Source: Seiridium cupressi
Lineage: Eukaryota; Ascomycota; Sordariomycetes; Amphisphaeriales; Sporocadaceae
Length of the DNA: 64,000 bases
Assembly: GCA_036674765.1 (NCBI GenBank)
Contig: JARVKI010000072.1
Coordinates: 124,001 to 188,000, forward strand
Direction: 5' to 3'
Numbering within the stretch: position 1 is the stretch's first letter; each line of letters starts with the position of its first letter. This document shows positions 25,105 to 36,144 of this stretch, piece after piece. A program made the translations under genes and the position numbers. The notes below the pieces were generated by a model. It was given only the letters and a program-made list of their open reading frames with translations, searched no databases and had not been told where the DNA came from.

Positions 25105-27045
25105 TTATGAAATGCAGAAGTTTCGCACTTGTACCCCCCTCTTTTCAATCAGGTCAGGCTCGATCTTATACCTGACTTCTGTTTCATCTTTAAGCCAATG
25201 TGCAGAATCTATATCAAGCAAGCCAAGAGCCTCCAACCGTGGATCGTGAAGTAAAAGCTTTCCTGTATCACATTCCGTAAATTTCCACGAACTATCAGTC
25301 CTGCTGAAGACCGGTAGTACACCTGGCGGTAGAGGTCCAAGCAAGGCTTCTCCATAGGAATAGCCGTGTACGTAGCATTCTCCAATGATTTTGAATGCCA
25401 AGCCTTTGCCAATAGCGGGACGCAGAATCATTGGTGACCGGCATCCAATCAAAATGCAAACCCAATCGCCAAGTTCAGCGACACCGGGGCAGATACCGAC
25501 CAAGCCACCCGTTCCACGAAAGATACGTCGGCTACTGGTGTATTTGATCACCGTTCTTACGTACAGGTCATCAATCAGCCTATGATCAACAGAAAACTGC
25601 TTCGATGCCAGATTCGCGATGAATAGCTCCCCTTGTTGCCTAGTAGGCCTGCCCTGATTTTTCGGGGACTCTATCGTGTCGTATCCGTTGGCAATCAAAG
25701 CTGCAGCCCAGGCTTCGGCCAAGGTCCCTCCACATCGGTACTGGTCTTGCAAATTCATGTCATTGTTGATGATATCTCGAAGCGTGTTGATCAAGACTTC
25801 AGGGTTATCCCAATTCATTAGCGCGCCTGGGAGCTGGGCACTTGTCCGTTCCAGCTTTGCCACTTCGACACCAGCAACCTGTAATATCCGATCGCCAATA
25901 ATCCGCGAAGTAGCAAAAATTTGAGATGATGCCAGAGTCGATCTGATCAGATCCAGCAAGTCGGACTTCCTCGACCAGTCCGGAACCCAGGACGGCTCGT
26001 GAACCTTGTCATCATATTGACATTCACGGATGATGTCGCAGCCACCAAAGTAGCGCATATGTTGCAAAACTACGTTCTTATACACCTGCGCCTTTGGATG
26101 ACTATAATCTGGTCTGATATCCAAGTTCTTTTCCCTGTCAACCAATAGATCTAGCACCGCAAATATTCGATCCCGAGGGTCGCTGCAGGAAGCCTCGTTG
26201 AAGTAGCGGCGCAGATTGATCAAAGACACGTGTGCCCGCTGAAATATCATCCCGCCAATGACTCCAAGACGTGACCTGAAGTCACGGCGGAAATCTAGTG
26301 GTAGTTCTGGCTGCAATGATTTCATGAAAATCGCCGTCATTGCAGTGCGAAATGACAACCACGGAATCTCATCATATCCGCACATAACAGTAACCCTTTC
26401 GGAAAGAGCAAGAAATATTTCCTGCCTGATCCATAACCTATCAAAGTAAGGCCGGCAAAGAAGTAGATAGATCGACAACATATCGTTCTCCGGTATTGCG
26501 AGTTGCTTACTTCGATCGCCAAGGCTTAAATCAACTGCATCTAGCACAGGCTTCATAGCGTATGTTGAAAAGTTCATCGTGATCTGAGAGCCGATATAGT
26601 TCATAAGCGATATCGCTCTATCACTGTTTTCTGATCGATAGTTTGGGCCAAGCCACACGATCACCTGCGCTGCAAGACGATAGATTCGGCCCATCATGGC
26701 GACACACACGCCTTTCTCGGCATCGTCCTCTTGATTAATAGAGAGGGCGTCTATCCATATGACACGGGGTTTGTCGCAGAAGCGAAGATGGCGCAAAGCT
26801 GTATCCAAGTTCTTTGTTATGAGATGAGCACCATGTGCACAACCCTCATGTCTCAGGTGAACAAGTCCTGGATTCTCTGATGTGCCCCATACGTACGATA
26901 AGGCTTCATAGCGGGGCGGAGATGAATCTTGAAGAGGAACCATACTGAGACTAAGGATGATGTCATCATCGAATACGCCTGGCTCGAGGCTGAGAAGCCT
27001 GATGAATCCTTCTGTTGGTAGAGGGGAATACTTGTAGGCATCCAT
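25105..27045 (-). CDS. HET-domain (heterokaryon incompatibility-type) protein
   Basis: A 646-aa protein of the fungal HET superfamily, whose members can trigger cell death when unlike strains fuse and which resemble innate immune effectors. The N-terminal HET domain shows its three usual blocks: YEALSYVWG (about 46-54), IWIDALSINQEDDAEK (about 96-111) and a VIVWLG block (about 128-133). The remaining ~450 residues hold no NACHT, WD40, ankyrin or other recognisable partner domain, as is common for HET-only family members. The open frame extends upstream to 27174, but the first codon there is GTG; ATG at 27045 opens MDAYKYSPL, a typical start for the family. Single exon, no internal stop. Its role in actual incompatibility is not shown by sequence. 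Confidence 0.9.
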   Translation of the reverse strand: MDAYKYSPLPTEGFIRLLSLEPGVFDDDIILSLSMVPLQDSSPPRYEALSYVWGTSENPGLVHLRHEGCAHGAHLITKNLDTALRHLRFCDKPRVIWIDALSINQEDDAEKGVCVAMMGRIYRLAAQVIVWLGPNYRSENSDRAISLMNYIGSQITMNFSTYAMKPVLDAVDLSLGDRSKQLAIPENDMLSIYLLLCRPYFDRLWIRQEIFLALSERVTVMCGYDEIPWLSFRTAMTAIFMKSLQPELPLDFRRDFRSRLGVIGGMIFQRAHVSLINLRRYFNEASCSDPRDRIFAVLDLLVDREKNLDIRPDYSHPKAQVYKNVVLQHMRYFGGCDIIRECQYDDKVHEPSWVPDWSRKSDLLDLIRSTLASSQIFATSRIIGDRILQVAGVEVAKLERTSAQLPGALMNWDNPEVLINTLRDIINNDMNLQDQYRCGGTLAEAWAAALIANGYDTIESPKNQGRPTRQQGELFIANLASKQFSVDHRLIDDLYVRTVIKYTSSRRIFRGTGGLVGICPGVAELGDWVCILIGCRSPMILRPAIGKGLAFKIIGECYVHGYSYGEALLGPLPPGVLPVFSRTDSSWKFTECDTGKLLLHDPRLEALGLLDIDSAHWLKDETEVRYKIEPDLIEKRGVQVRNFCIS

Positions 27046-30000
27046 GGCAATATCGAGACTTGCAGTTATCCAATAGAAGACAAGAAATTTGCCTGTCGCC
27101 GGGCACTTGATAATGTGTAGGCATGCACAGCATGACATGCGCCAAGCGACTGCCCATCTTGAACATATATACACCGTGATCTTGATTGTCTAGGAAGCAA
27201 ATGCTGTTCCTTTTCTCCGAGCCCAAAGCTGAAGCACTGCCCCAGAATCCAGGCCGACTGGCTGCAGGACATGGAGTGAATTGGCCAATCTTCCAGTTTC
27301 ACCTATCCACGTGTTCGATCTAGCTTCAGCTTCCACTATAACGGGCGTAGTCAATTCCTGTCATGCCACGTTGTCTCTTGCGTGATGGTTGCCTCTTTGC
27401 CAATGGTCCAACCAGGAACTGTAATTAGTAGGATACCATAGAACTTCACCCAAATGCACATTTTAGCGTCTGGCACATGCATCCAGAGGGCCAGCGGAGT
27501 TGGTACTTCCTGAAGGCCTACATGAGACAAGAAATACTGCATAAAGCCGATTCATTTTTGGCGAAATTTAGTGTTTATATCTTCTCAAACATCTTGATCC
27601 GTTCAGACATGTTTCTTTTGGTTTGTTATGAGCTTGTTCCGAAAGTTGCTGCCGAAACCTCAGAAGCTGCGAGCACTCGGGCAATGCCGACAAAAGCGTA
27701 GCAGTCTTTGACTCTGACGCAATTTGGGCTGTAAGCTCAGGTATAGGCTCACCCGTTGGCGAAGATGTGACTTCTGATGGAACTGAGTTGAACCCTGGGT
27801 CAATGATCCGCCCTCGTCTTTAATTAGCAAGCCGCAATTTATTGTTGAGATAGACGCAGCTGGATCCTGTTGCACGAAAACTGTTGTAGAGGACCCTTTG
27901 CAGATCAAGAGGCGACTAGTGATCACTCAACGCTTTTCAAAATTTACAAAGGCAACCACAACTATTACACTTACTTCCAGAATCTACGTTTCACTCATAC
28001 ATCTGATATTGCTCCTTCATGTTTCTACTTGTAAGCCCTATCATCTATTCTACCCGCATGTATGAAGTGCTTATGCTATAATCTGGTGAAGATTGTATCA
28101 AAGAATCACAAGCGACAGCAGTATTTAGTATGCTATAGATCAGCTTTAGGTCAGTCATTGGCAGACATAAAGGCTGACACAATCACATACAAATCATGAC
28201 TTCTCTGCAAGCGTTGATACTGACTGTGGCATCGAATTGAAGGCTCTGGCAATTGGAAATTAATTTCAGTGGCCGCCAAAAGAGAACTCTTAGGCCGCAA
28301 TTTTTATCATTGTCCGAGTCTATGCACGGCCTGATAGTAAATACAAGTCGGCCATACATGTATCATACTGTCCCATTATGAGTCTACCATAATCGTAGTT
28401 GCAGGTCAGATGGAATTGACAGATGGACCTCACAACTGGAAACCTTTCGGTTACCCTATGGATGAGCTTAGAACCTCCTTTCCCAGGCATGAACCCAGAC
28501 TTATGCCGTGCCATGTCCCGCAGGACTTATATCTACAATATGAAAATGCCGCACTCCCGTTGCTTGTTGTCATGATTAATGTCGATTGAATATGCAACTT
28601 CTAGGGGCTCCAGTAGGAACTGCCAGTCAACTTCTGTTGTCCAAGATCAGAGAATTCTCACCTTTAGAAGAGAAGAGATCAGAATTTCTTACTTTCACCA
28701 CACCTGGTCCATCTTCTTGATAGGCCTAGATTACTCCACATATGGTCTTGAACTACACCACGGATATCCGAAGTCCTCGAGTTTAAGCTTGCCTTATTTA
28801 GTTATGAGATAGGCTCTCTTCATCTTGCTGAAAACTGGCTTGATTACTTCGACACATGTTTTGTTTAGGGTGAAGCTGTTGTAATAACATATAAAAGCAT
28901 CGAATAGAGAAAGCAGTACTAAACCTCGGCTGCCCTTCGACTCACCGTGTAAGTGATTGCACAGGATGATTTGATGCATCTGTGCGAAGACATCTCCCTG
29001 GGAAAACATGTTAAGAATTGACACTATTCTGCGGCATGTTGACGTTACAGAACAGCTTTTCATTTTACCGGCTGATACATGATTGCTACTGACGCGGCGC
29101 CTTCGTCCACTGTATCTTACGACAGTAAAAAGCAAAACAGTTCCGTTGCAAAATGTGTTTATACAAGCATTCCCTCCCTGATCTATCCAATTCCCGAAAA
29201 GGTCATTGAAATGCTACATATGTAAAACAAGTTCAACTTTGCTGGATGGCTCCGAGATTTTCCGAGTTTGAATTCGATGTTGAAGTCTTCACAGGTGACA
29301 GTCAATTACGAAATCAAGCCCACTGATGACAACGCCATGACTCTCGAGACTTCCAGAAGCTAGCTTTGCTGTAATCCAGTCCTAGAAATATCGAGAGAAT
29401 TCTAAAGGCAATCCTAAGCATACATTGCCCACGCTTTCTGAACAGTTTCGATGCTTCACATGCCGCATTGTTTCGCATCAACCTCCATTATCTGAGGGTT
29501 GACTAGAATGGTAGTTGGACGAAAGAACATACTCTCAGACATCCAACCGTTTCAAAGTCTAGGTTTCGTTCGTATAGATGGTGGCAGGCTTGCTGCTATC
29601 GATGCAAACTCATACCGATCAGCAACACTCGAATTTCATTGAGATCTTGTTTACATGTGATCTTGGCGACTCATTATGACATTATTCAACAGCAAAGGAT
29701 TCTCTCAATGGCCATACAAGTCGTACTGCCATGATAAAGGCCATGCGATTCTGCTAAGACACACATATTATTGGTATTATACCCCAAGGAACAAGGAATC
29801 CTTGTTGTCAACGGCGCAGAACAATGCATTTCCTATACAATACTGCCATTGAACCCAATTTTCCGGTCTTCGCGTCCTTAACTAGTACAATGGATGATAG
29901 GTGGACAATGGACTTGTGTTATAATATAAGAAGAGCCATTTAAGCACCCATTTTTCTATAGTTGACACACACGGAGAATAATCACGGTACTCTAGAATAT

Positions 30001-30073
30001 AGCGAGAAGCCGAAAAACACTACCCCCTGCTTTACTGCACAGCCCCAGCAAAAAGTAAATTTGATAGAGTAAG
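27046..30073. other. AT-richer intergenic region
   Basis: Three kilobases without a supported gene, visibly richer in A and T than the left and right deserts. Only short frames with no domain similarity are seen. I could not detect terminal repeats or transposase motifs by eye. A relic of a mutated repeat is possible but unproven. Confidence 0.5.
29918..29930 (+). promoter_or_regulatory. TATA-like element upstream of the RGG gene
   Basis: The sequence GTTATAATATAAG lies about 145 bp before the ATG at 30074, in a position suitable for a fungal core promoter. Assigned by motif and position only. Confidence 0.4.
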
Positions 30074-30871
30074 ATGGCAGGCAGGAACTATCAAAACAAC
30101 AGGGGCGGTCGTGGGGGATCCCAGGGCGGCAGCAATAACGAGACTGACTGGTTCTCTCGTCTTGCGAAAAACAAAAGCCAGTCCCAGGGTCGCGGTGGTT
30201 ACAAGGGAAAGAGTTTTGATCCAAACTGTCATAGCCAATTCAGTCAGCAAGGGAACCAAGGGCAGGCAGCTCCCAACAACTTGTTCCCATCTCAACTCCA
30301 GGGTCAGACTAACGAGAGTGATGGCCGTCAAAGTACATACAAAGGCAAGAACTACGACCCCAATTACCACCTCCGGTCCAGCCAGCAAGGCCCCTTCATT
30401 GGTAACAGCGCTGGTCAGTCATTCCCGCCTCGGAATCAAAACAACTCCATCCTGCCTCCAGGCCCCCGCAGTCGATCAAAAGACAGAGGCGGTCGAGGTG
30501 GGGGCCGCAACAATTCCGGAGGGGTTAACCGTGCCGCCTCTCAAGATCACTACTACTACCGCAAGCGCAAGTATGATCAAGACACAGACACCTGGATGTG
30601 CTCCTGCCCACACCCGCCGACTGATTGTCACTTAGCCCTGATTCGTCAGCATCAGACCAAAGGCCAAGAGTACCGCACTCAGCTTGCCACTGGTGAGCAT
30701 GATATTGAGGTAATGAAGCTCAGTATGGAGCGCTTCGTGGCAAGGTTTCCGCAATTCGCAGAACAGTTGGCCGAGTGCTACAACGAGGTGGAAAAGGAAG
30801 TGATTGAGCGTGAGTATTCATATTTCCAGGGGGTTGAGTCACATCTTGCTCAAATTGTGGTGAGGCAATAG
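30074..30871 (+). CDS. RGG-rich protein with YKGK repeats, unrecognised
   Basis: A 265-aa single-exon protein that I do not recognise. The N-terminal ~155 residues are disordered and rich in Gly, Asn, Gln, Ser and Arg, with RGG/RGGR clusters (about 10-15, 40-42 and 138-145) of the type that binds RNA and is methylated on arginine. Two imperfect repeats, YKGKSFDPNCH (43-53) and YKGKNYDPNYH (89-99), are each followed by a SQQG tetrad. A basic patch (YYRKRKYD, about 160) precedes a compact Cys/His cluster (CSCPHPPTDCH, 176-186) that could bind metal. The last ~75 residues are charged and probably helical. Codon usage and composition look protein-like and a TATA-like element lies upstream, so I treat it as real. 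An RNA-binding or condensate role is inference from the RGG content only. It lies alone in an AT-rich stretch between the HET and MFS genes. Confidence 0.65.
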   Translation: MAGRNYQNNRGGRGGSQGGSNNETDWFSRLAKNKSQSQGRGGYKGKSFDPNCHSQFSQQGNQGQAAPNNLFPSQLQGQTNESDGRQSTYKGKNYDPNYHLRSSQQGPFIGNSAGQSFPPRNQNNSILPPGPRSRSKDRGGRGGGRNNSGGVNRAASQDHYYYRKRKYDQDTDTWMCSCPHPPTDCHLALIRQHQTKGQEYRTQLATGEHDIEVMKLSMERFVARFPQFAEQLAECYNEVEKEVIEREYSYFQGVESHLAQIVVRQ

Positions 30872-32836
30872 GGTCCAATTTCTGCTTCAATTATTAAAGA
30901 GATTTTAGGAATTTCAAACAGGTCATATCTACAAGCACATATGGAGCACAAAGAGTACAAGTCATTGTTTTCATATACCACTGTCTGAGTCAAATGTATC
31001 AGTAGTTCTTCATACCTGATATTGATTCTCTCCTGAAAGTGATGATTAAAAGAATAGACCAGTAGATATAGGCTCATGCAATCTATCACACAACAGAGCA
31101 GAGACCAAGCAAATGTGTATAACGAACTGCCTAAATGTACACGCAATACACCAATAGTCATCGGCAAGGGCGAGACACGAGAAAGCAGCAGAAAATCTCA
31201 TCAACATTCTAGATCAGCTACCAGTGCATAAACTAAGTCATTATGGTTCAAACATATTAGATATTATTATGAACTGTTTCATCCCAAGTACACACACATC
31301 AGCAGAGCTCATGCGTTAATATCACCAGCTGACCGACATCAAGACCTGCCTCAGCACGGAGAGACGTCCCGCCATTCCCGCTGGCATTGTCTACATGACC
31401 GACACGGACATCACGGTCACCACGGCAGAACTATCTCCCCTTCCCGACGCGGCTCGAGGCGGTGAGAGAAACGAACGGGCAGAGATCATCATCAGGCAGC
31501 AGAGGCCGCACACGACAGACGATCTGGTGATGTGGCATCACGTCCATGTAGGAAGCATATCATCCCGTGACTCAGAACCACAGTATTTGCCCCCAGGTTG
31601 ATTAATCGTCGTCGCAAGCACGTCCAAAAGTAAGCGCCACGCATCGATCGAAGTCCTACGAGCTATGTCTGCTCCCCACCTCACAAGTCATCCGTAGTCT
31701 TCGTACGCCGGGTTGGCATTAGGCCAGGCCAGGCCCGACCATCTGGAGGTTCATGCTATCAGTCTGTTGAGCTGTTGGGGGATGTCCCTTGGCAAGCTAT
31801 AGCAACATGTGCTAACGAGCTGCGAGCCCTTCTCGACGACTGATCGGCCCCCAAAGCCCAGTTTTCGTAGAGTGGTGTAGCCTATCCTTGTTCTCGTTGA
31901 TGTCAGCCAGTGAGCGTATCACATGTTGCACCGGAGGCTATAGTTCGACCAGGGGGGGGCCCATTGAGTTCAGATTCCAACACCCCCTGTCAAGTGTATA
32001 ATCACATGTTATATAGGTACTCGCTCTCCTTGCTCCCCATGGACAGAGTGGGTCGGCCAGCGAAACCATACTATGGTAGGAACCCGTGGCTCGTGATGGT
32101 GTGATAGTATGTGCCGATGGCTTGGCAGTTCTCGCTAGACGCGTTTCCGATGACAGATATACCCGAGACCAGGTTGCATGCAGAGTTTCTTGCGCAGCCT
32201 TGTCCTTTGTGCAAGGGGGAGTATGCTCCACATTGCCAAAACAACTGACAGCTCGAGGCAGACCGGGGCCGGTTTCAACCAGTCACAGCGCTTCACATGC
32301 CCGGTGCGGCAGTTGGGGACCGTTTTGGGTTCTCCGTCCGGGGTGGTGGAGGCGTGTCGACCCACCCGGCCGGCCTCTACTGCAGCCTTCAACCAAGACT
32401 CTCAGGAAAAAGTACTTGGGTGACATTCTCGGGAAGTTAACCTTCTTTCATGCACGAGCAGGGGTGGTTGAGTTTCCTGGCCCTTGCATGAAGTAAACAA
32501 AGCAACCCAAGAAGGAGGGGTGGAGAGAACTATAACGGTCTGTGCTAATCTGCCGACATGGAAGCTTTCTAGAAAAGCTGTCAAGTCGAAGGAAAGGCCC
32601 ACCTGCGTCGGATTTATATTGAGGTCTGAGAGTTTTCTGGGCTATCTACTGGTCTATCTGACAGCGGACCGCAGGTCTAATGATGCAATGTTCCCTGTGC
32701 AATCCAAGCCAGTTCTCTTAAACCTGTCAGTATGTTATAGCTGGTCCCCCACAGATATAGGTACTTGTTGAATACCTCGAGACTTCCTCCCATCCAAGCG
32801 CCTCCAAGGGCCGCGAGGGCATCCTGGGAAAGAACG
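30872..32836. other. Intergenic region
   Basis: About 2 kb between the 3' ends of the RGG gene and the MFS transporter. A few short frames (for example 31395-31601) have no recognisable features. Nothing else seen. Confidence 0.5.
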
Positions 32837-34522
32837 TCAAGATCGCTCGCTGCGGGAAAGCGTCGAGTGGAGAGTGTGTTGTTTCATGAGGCTCACGGCG
32901 ATAAGGCCAAGGACAACCATGGCAAGAGCCGTGAACCACACCCCACGGAAAGCTTCCATGAAAACGGCAATGACCTCTGACTTGTGCCACCCCTCTGGCA
33001 AGTGCTTGAGCTCGTCAAGGTCGTCCCTGATTCTGGGGATCTCCATGCCCGCGTCGGGCAGACTACCGAATCGATCCCAGAGCTGCGTCTTCAGAATGTT
33101 CTGGTACACTGTCGACGCTATAGTGATGCCCACAGTTCCTCCGACCGATCTGAAAGCATAGGTTGCGGAAGTGATCGGCGCCTGGTCTGCGTGGTCTACC
33201 GCGGCCAGACACGCCAGCAGCGTAATAGTCAGCATAGCGCCATAGCCGGAACCCAGCAGGAAGAACGAAAGCATGAGATGCCACTTCGGTGTCGATTCAC
33301 TTAAAGTAGTTAGGATAATGACGTGGGCCAGCTGCAGGCTGACCGAAAGAGCACCGAGGGCGACATATCGCCCGGTCCTTTTCATCAGGTACCCACTACC
33401 GACAGAGCAGATGCATATACCGATAGGAGCAAAGAGTATGACCAAGCCCGCTTCGGTAGCCGAGTCACCGCGTACCTGCAGATAGAGTGGGCTGTAGAAC
33501 AAGGCCATCATGTTAGCCATGGTGGTAACGAGGTTGGTCATGCAAGCCGTAAAGACTGTCCTACGGAGTAGAAGCCTAACAGGTATGATCGGTTGCGCGG
33601 CTCTTGCCTCCCGTAGGATAAAGCCCACAGCGGCAACAAAGGCAAGTGGGATCGTCGTGAGAGGTAGTGGATGTAGCCATGGAACCAAGTTGCCACCAGC
33701 GTTGAGGCCGAGGAGAAGGAGCACCAAAAAGACAATGATGAGGAACGCCCCAACGAAGTCAATCCGGCTGAGGTAAGACTTGTTGGAGACCTTTGGGGGG
33801 ATTCGCACCAGGTATGCAACGAGACATGCCGAGATTAGTACTGGCGGTACCTGAATGAGGAACGCAAGGCGCCATCCCCAGCTTGAGTGGTCGTTTAGCA
33901 GTCCTCCGAAGACACCGCCGCACATGGCTCCTGAGCCGTAGGCAATATTCCCGATGCCCTGAATGATACCTCGCTTCCGGAGAGGAACCAGATCGGTAGC
34001 CAAGAAAGTAGCGATAGACATCAAACCGCCTCCTCCGATGCCAGCAACGACACGACCTAGTATCATGACATGTTCGTTCTGCGCAAGGCCGCAAATGAGG
34101 TTTCCAGCCGCGAAAAAGACATTACTGAAAATCAGACCAGGACCGCGTCCGAAAATATCAGTTAGACGACCGCTAATCGGTTGACAGGCCGCATTGGCGA
34201 TGAGGTAAGCGGTGGCCAGCCATGATAGCAGGCTCAGTGACTTGAACTCGCTCGAAATGGGGGCTGAAAGCGTCGCAATGATAGAAGCGTCAACAGCGCC
34301 TAGAAACACGCCTACCCAGCCGCTGCATAGGATCAACCAAAGCTTGAAGCCTGTGACCTCCTCGACGATGACGGCCTGCTCGTCGTTCTCATTCGCTGTC
34401 TGCGGTCGTTCTGCGGGAATAACGTTCTTGTTCGCATCTGGCAACAGCGGCGTCGTCTCGTCGCTTGCAGTAATTGTTATGCTAGGCGGCTCTCTGCCAT
34501 TACCCAAATCATCGGTAGGCAT
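32837..34522 (-). CDS. MFS transporter, vacuolar basic amino acid/multidrug type
   Basis: Major facilitator of 561 aa with about 14 hydrophobic segments after a ~55-residue hydrophilic N-terminus containing a TTPLL motif. The signature loop between segments 2 and 3 reads GRLTDIFGRG, a proton-antiporter type A motif, and GRVVAGIGGGG follows. WRLAFLIQVPP and the later GYLMKRTGRY loop are typical of the DHA2-like/VBA-Fnx1 branch that exports drugs or moves basic amino acids into the vacuole; the substrate cannot be read from sequence. The open frame extends to 34573 with a GTG first codon; the ATG at 34522 (MPTDDLGNGR) is chosen. Single exon. It is divergent from the MARVEL gene, with a 1.6 kb shared upstream region. 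No secondary-metabolite genes adjoin it, so it is probably housekeeping or stress-related rather than a cluster exporter. Confidence 0.9.
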   Translation of the reverse strand: MPTDDLGNGREPPSITITASDETTPLLPDANKNVIPAERPQTANENDEQAVIVEEVTGFKLWLILCSGWVGVFLGAVDASIIATLSAPISSEFKSLSLLSWLATAYLIANAACQPISGRLTDIFGRGPGLIFSNVFFAAGNLICGLAQNEHVMILGRVVAGIGGGGLMSIATFLATDLVPLRKRGIIQGIGNIAYGSGAMCGGVFGGLLNDHSSWGWRLAFLIQVPPVLISACLVAYLVRIPPKVSNKSYLSRIDFVGAFLIIVFLVLLLLGLNAGGNLVPWLHPLPLTTIPLAFVAAVGFILREARAAQPIIPVRLLLRRTVFTACMTNLVTTMANMMALFYSPLYLQVRGDSATEAGLVILFAPIGICICSVGSGYLMKRTGRYVALGALSVSLQLAHVIILTTLSESTPKWHLMLSFFLLGSGYGAMLTITLLACLAAVDHADQAPITSATYAFRSVGGTVGITIASTVYQNILKTQLWDRFGSLPDAGMEIPRIRDDLDELKHLPEGWHKSEVIAVFMEAFRGVWFTALAMVVLGLIAVSLMKQHTLHSTLSRSERS

Positions 34523-36144
34523 GATGAGAACGATACTAGACCCAGGAGACGGGAAGATCAACTCAAATAACACGACGGGACGATGAAGTGGCCCCTGAAA
34601 TCCGGGGTTCCCGTATCAAGTCTGTAACGGATTGAACAGTCCACGAATGAGATGTACAACACTGGCTAATTTGGTCTCCAGCAACGGACGCTCCCTGCTT
34701 CGACAATCACGGCCTCCAGAAGTCAGTTTGAACCTGCTCCTTGATTACAAAGGTTTTCTCAGGGTCATGATTAGATGACGTTCAGAAAAGCATAACGGCC
34801 ATGTGGATCCTTGGCGGTTGAGAAGCCGACGATCGGCAATGAGCTGTGGTGCATCCGAAGCACCGAGTGGCGCGCAGGCCCGGGGCTGTCCGCAACGGCA
34901 ATGCGACGCCGCGGAATGTTGGAAATGATTCAAACACCGCCACGACGGCTGAACATTCAGACTCTCCGGCTCATTCAGGCCGGAGTCGTAGGACGAGTAA
35001 CAGAGAGCTGATTGGCAATATGTAACGCCATTAGATTGTAGGCAGTAAGTCGAGGTGATTCCCATCACACATACGTCAGGCTGCAGCATTTGATAATGGC
35101 CGACGTCAGAATGCAACGCAATTCCATCACAGAGTCTAATTCACAAATTGCATTGGGTGATGCGATCTACATAAGTTTGCCATTGGGCAGTCGTATAGAG
35201 ACAGCATCTGCAAACAGAGTATTGTGGTTTGAGGTGTTTTAAACGCTTCGTCAATAGATCCGTGTCTTGGTCGTTTCGGAATCAATTGGCTCCAGATTGG
35301 CTCGTCGCCAATTGACAGAAAGGTGGGCCGCCTTAGTAAGTCGTAACAAGATATTGATTGTTGAGGGGCGGCATGCGAGAGGCGTCAGATCACGCATGGA
35401 GCGCAGCAATAATTAGATTCGTGGCCACGAGGTGTGAATGAGAGCGGCTCGCTGCAGGTCAAATCATGTTTTATTTTTGCCGCCTCAGCTGCTTGACAAT
35501 TGACCCTCGAAGGCGTCGTAGTGAGCACTGCTGAAGACCGTGGCGCAGCGCTTGCGGCAGATGCTTTTCCATGCTTGTTCAGTGGCTTCGCAGCGCTCCG
35601 TCCTGGAAAGAATTGGGTCCCCCGCGTGACAGATGGGCTCAGTAGCGAATCACAGAGCTTCTCAGCAGGGCTGAGCTTTAAAAAGAACACTGGAGACTGA
35701 GGGCAACTCGGGGCTCTCTGAGCCAAAACGCGCGTCATATGAGAACGAGGAAGGGCATTTCATCAGCAAGTCAGCCTTGGTTTCCTCTGTTGTGAGGATA
35801 AATCTTTTGTCTCTGCCTTTTAACTTATCAATTAACACCATCGTCAATCACTGCTTTTTTTTTTCTTCCTCCCATTAGCGACCCTCGCCGCCTGAGTCCG
35901 TTCTCTCTTCCGTCGGGACACTCGAACTCTAGCTGCCCAACTTTAGGTTCTGGGCGTTGCGCTGCCAACCGTACCAAGGATAGCTTTGAAAACCGTCCAG
36001 CGTTTCGACGTCCGATCCCCTAAGCCACAACAAGCAACCTATCCTCAACCACTGCCATCAGAGTTCACGACATTCGCAACTGATTTCCACCGAGTCCTTT
36101 GAAGCGAATAATTGAAGTTTGTTTATAAGACCGCACTTGAAAGC
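34523..36144. other. Divergent intergenic region between MFS and MARVEL genes
   Basis: About 1.6 kb likely holding both promoters and the MARVEL 5' leader. It contains a pyrimidine tract listed separately and a 13-base stretch identical to a universally conserved small-subunit rRNA segment at 35338-35350, judged coincidental. No gene supported. Confidence 0.5.
35854..35873 (+). promoter_or_regulatory. Pyrimidine-rich tract upstream of the MARVEL gene
   Basis: An uninterrupted run of T and C about 275 bp before the ATG, followed by CT-rich leader sequence. Such tracts commonly precede transcription starts of strongly expressed filamentous fungal genes. Assigned by composition only. Confidence 0.4.
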
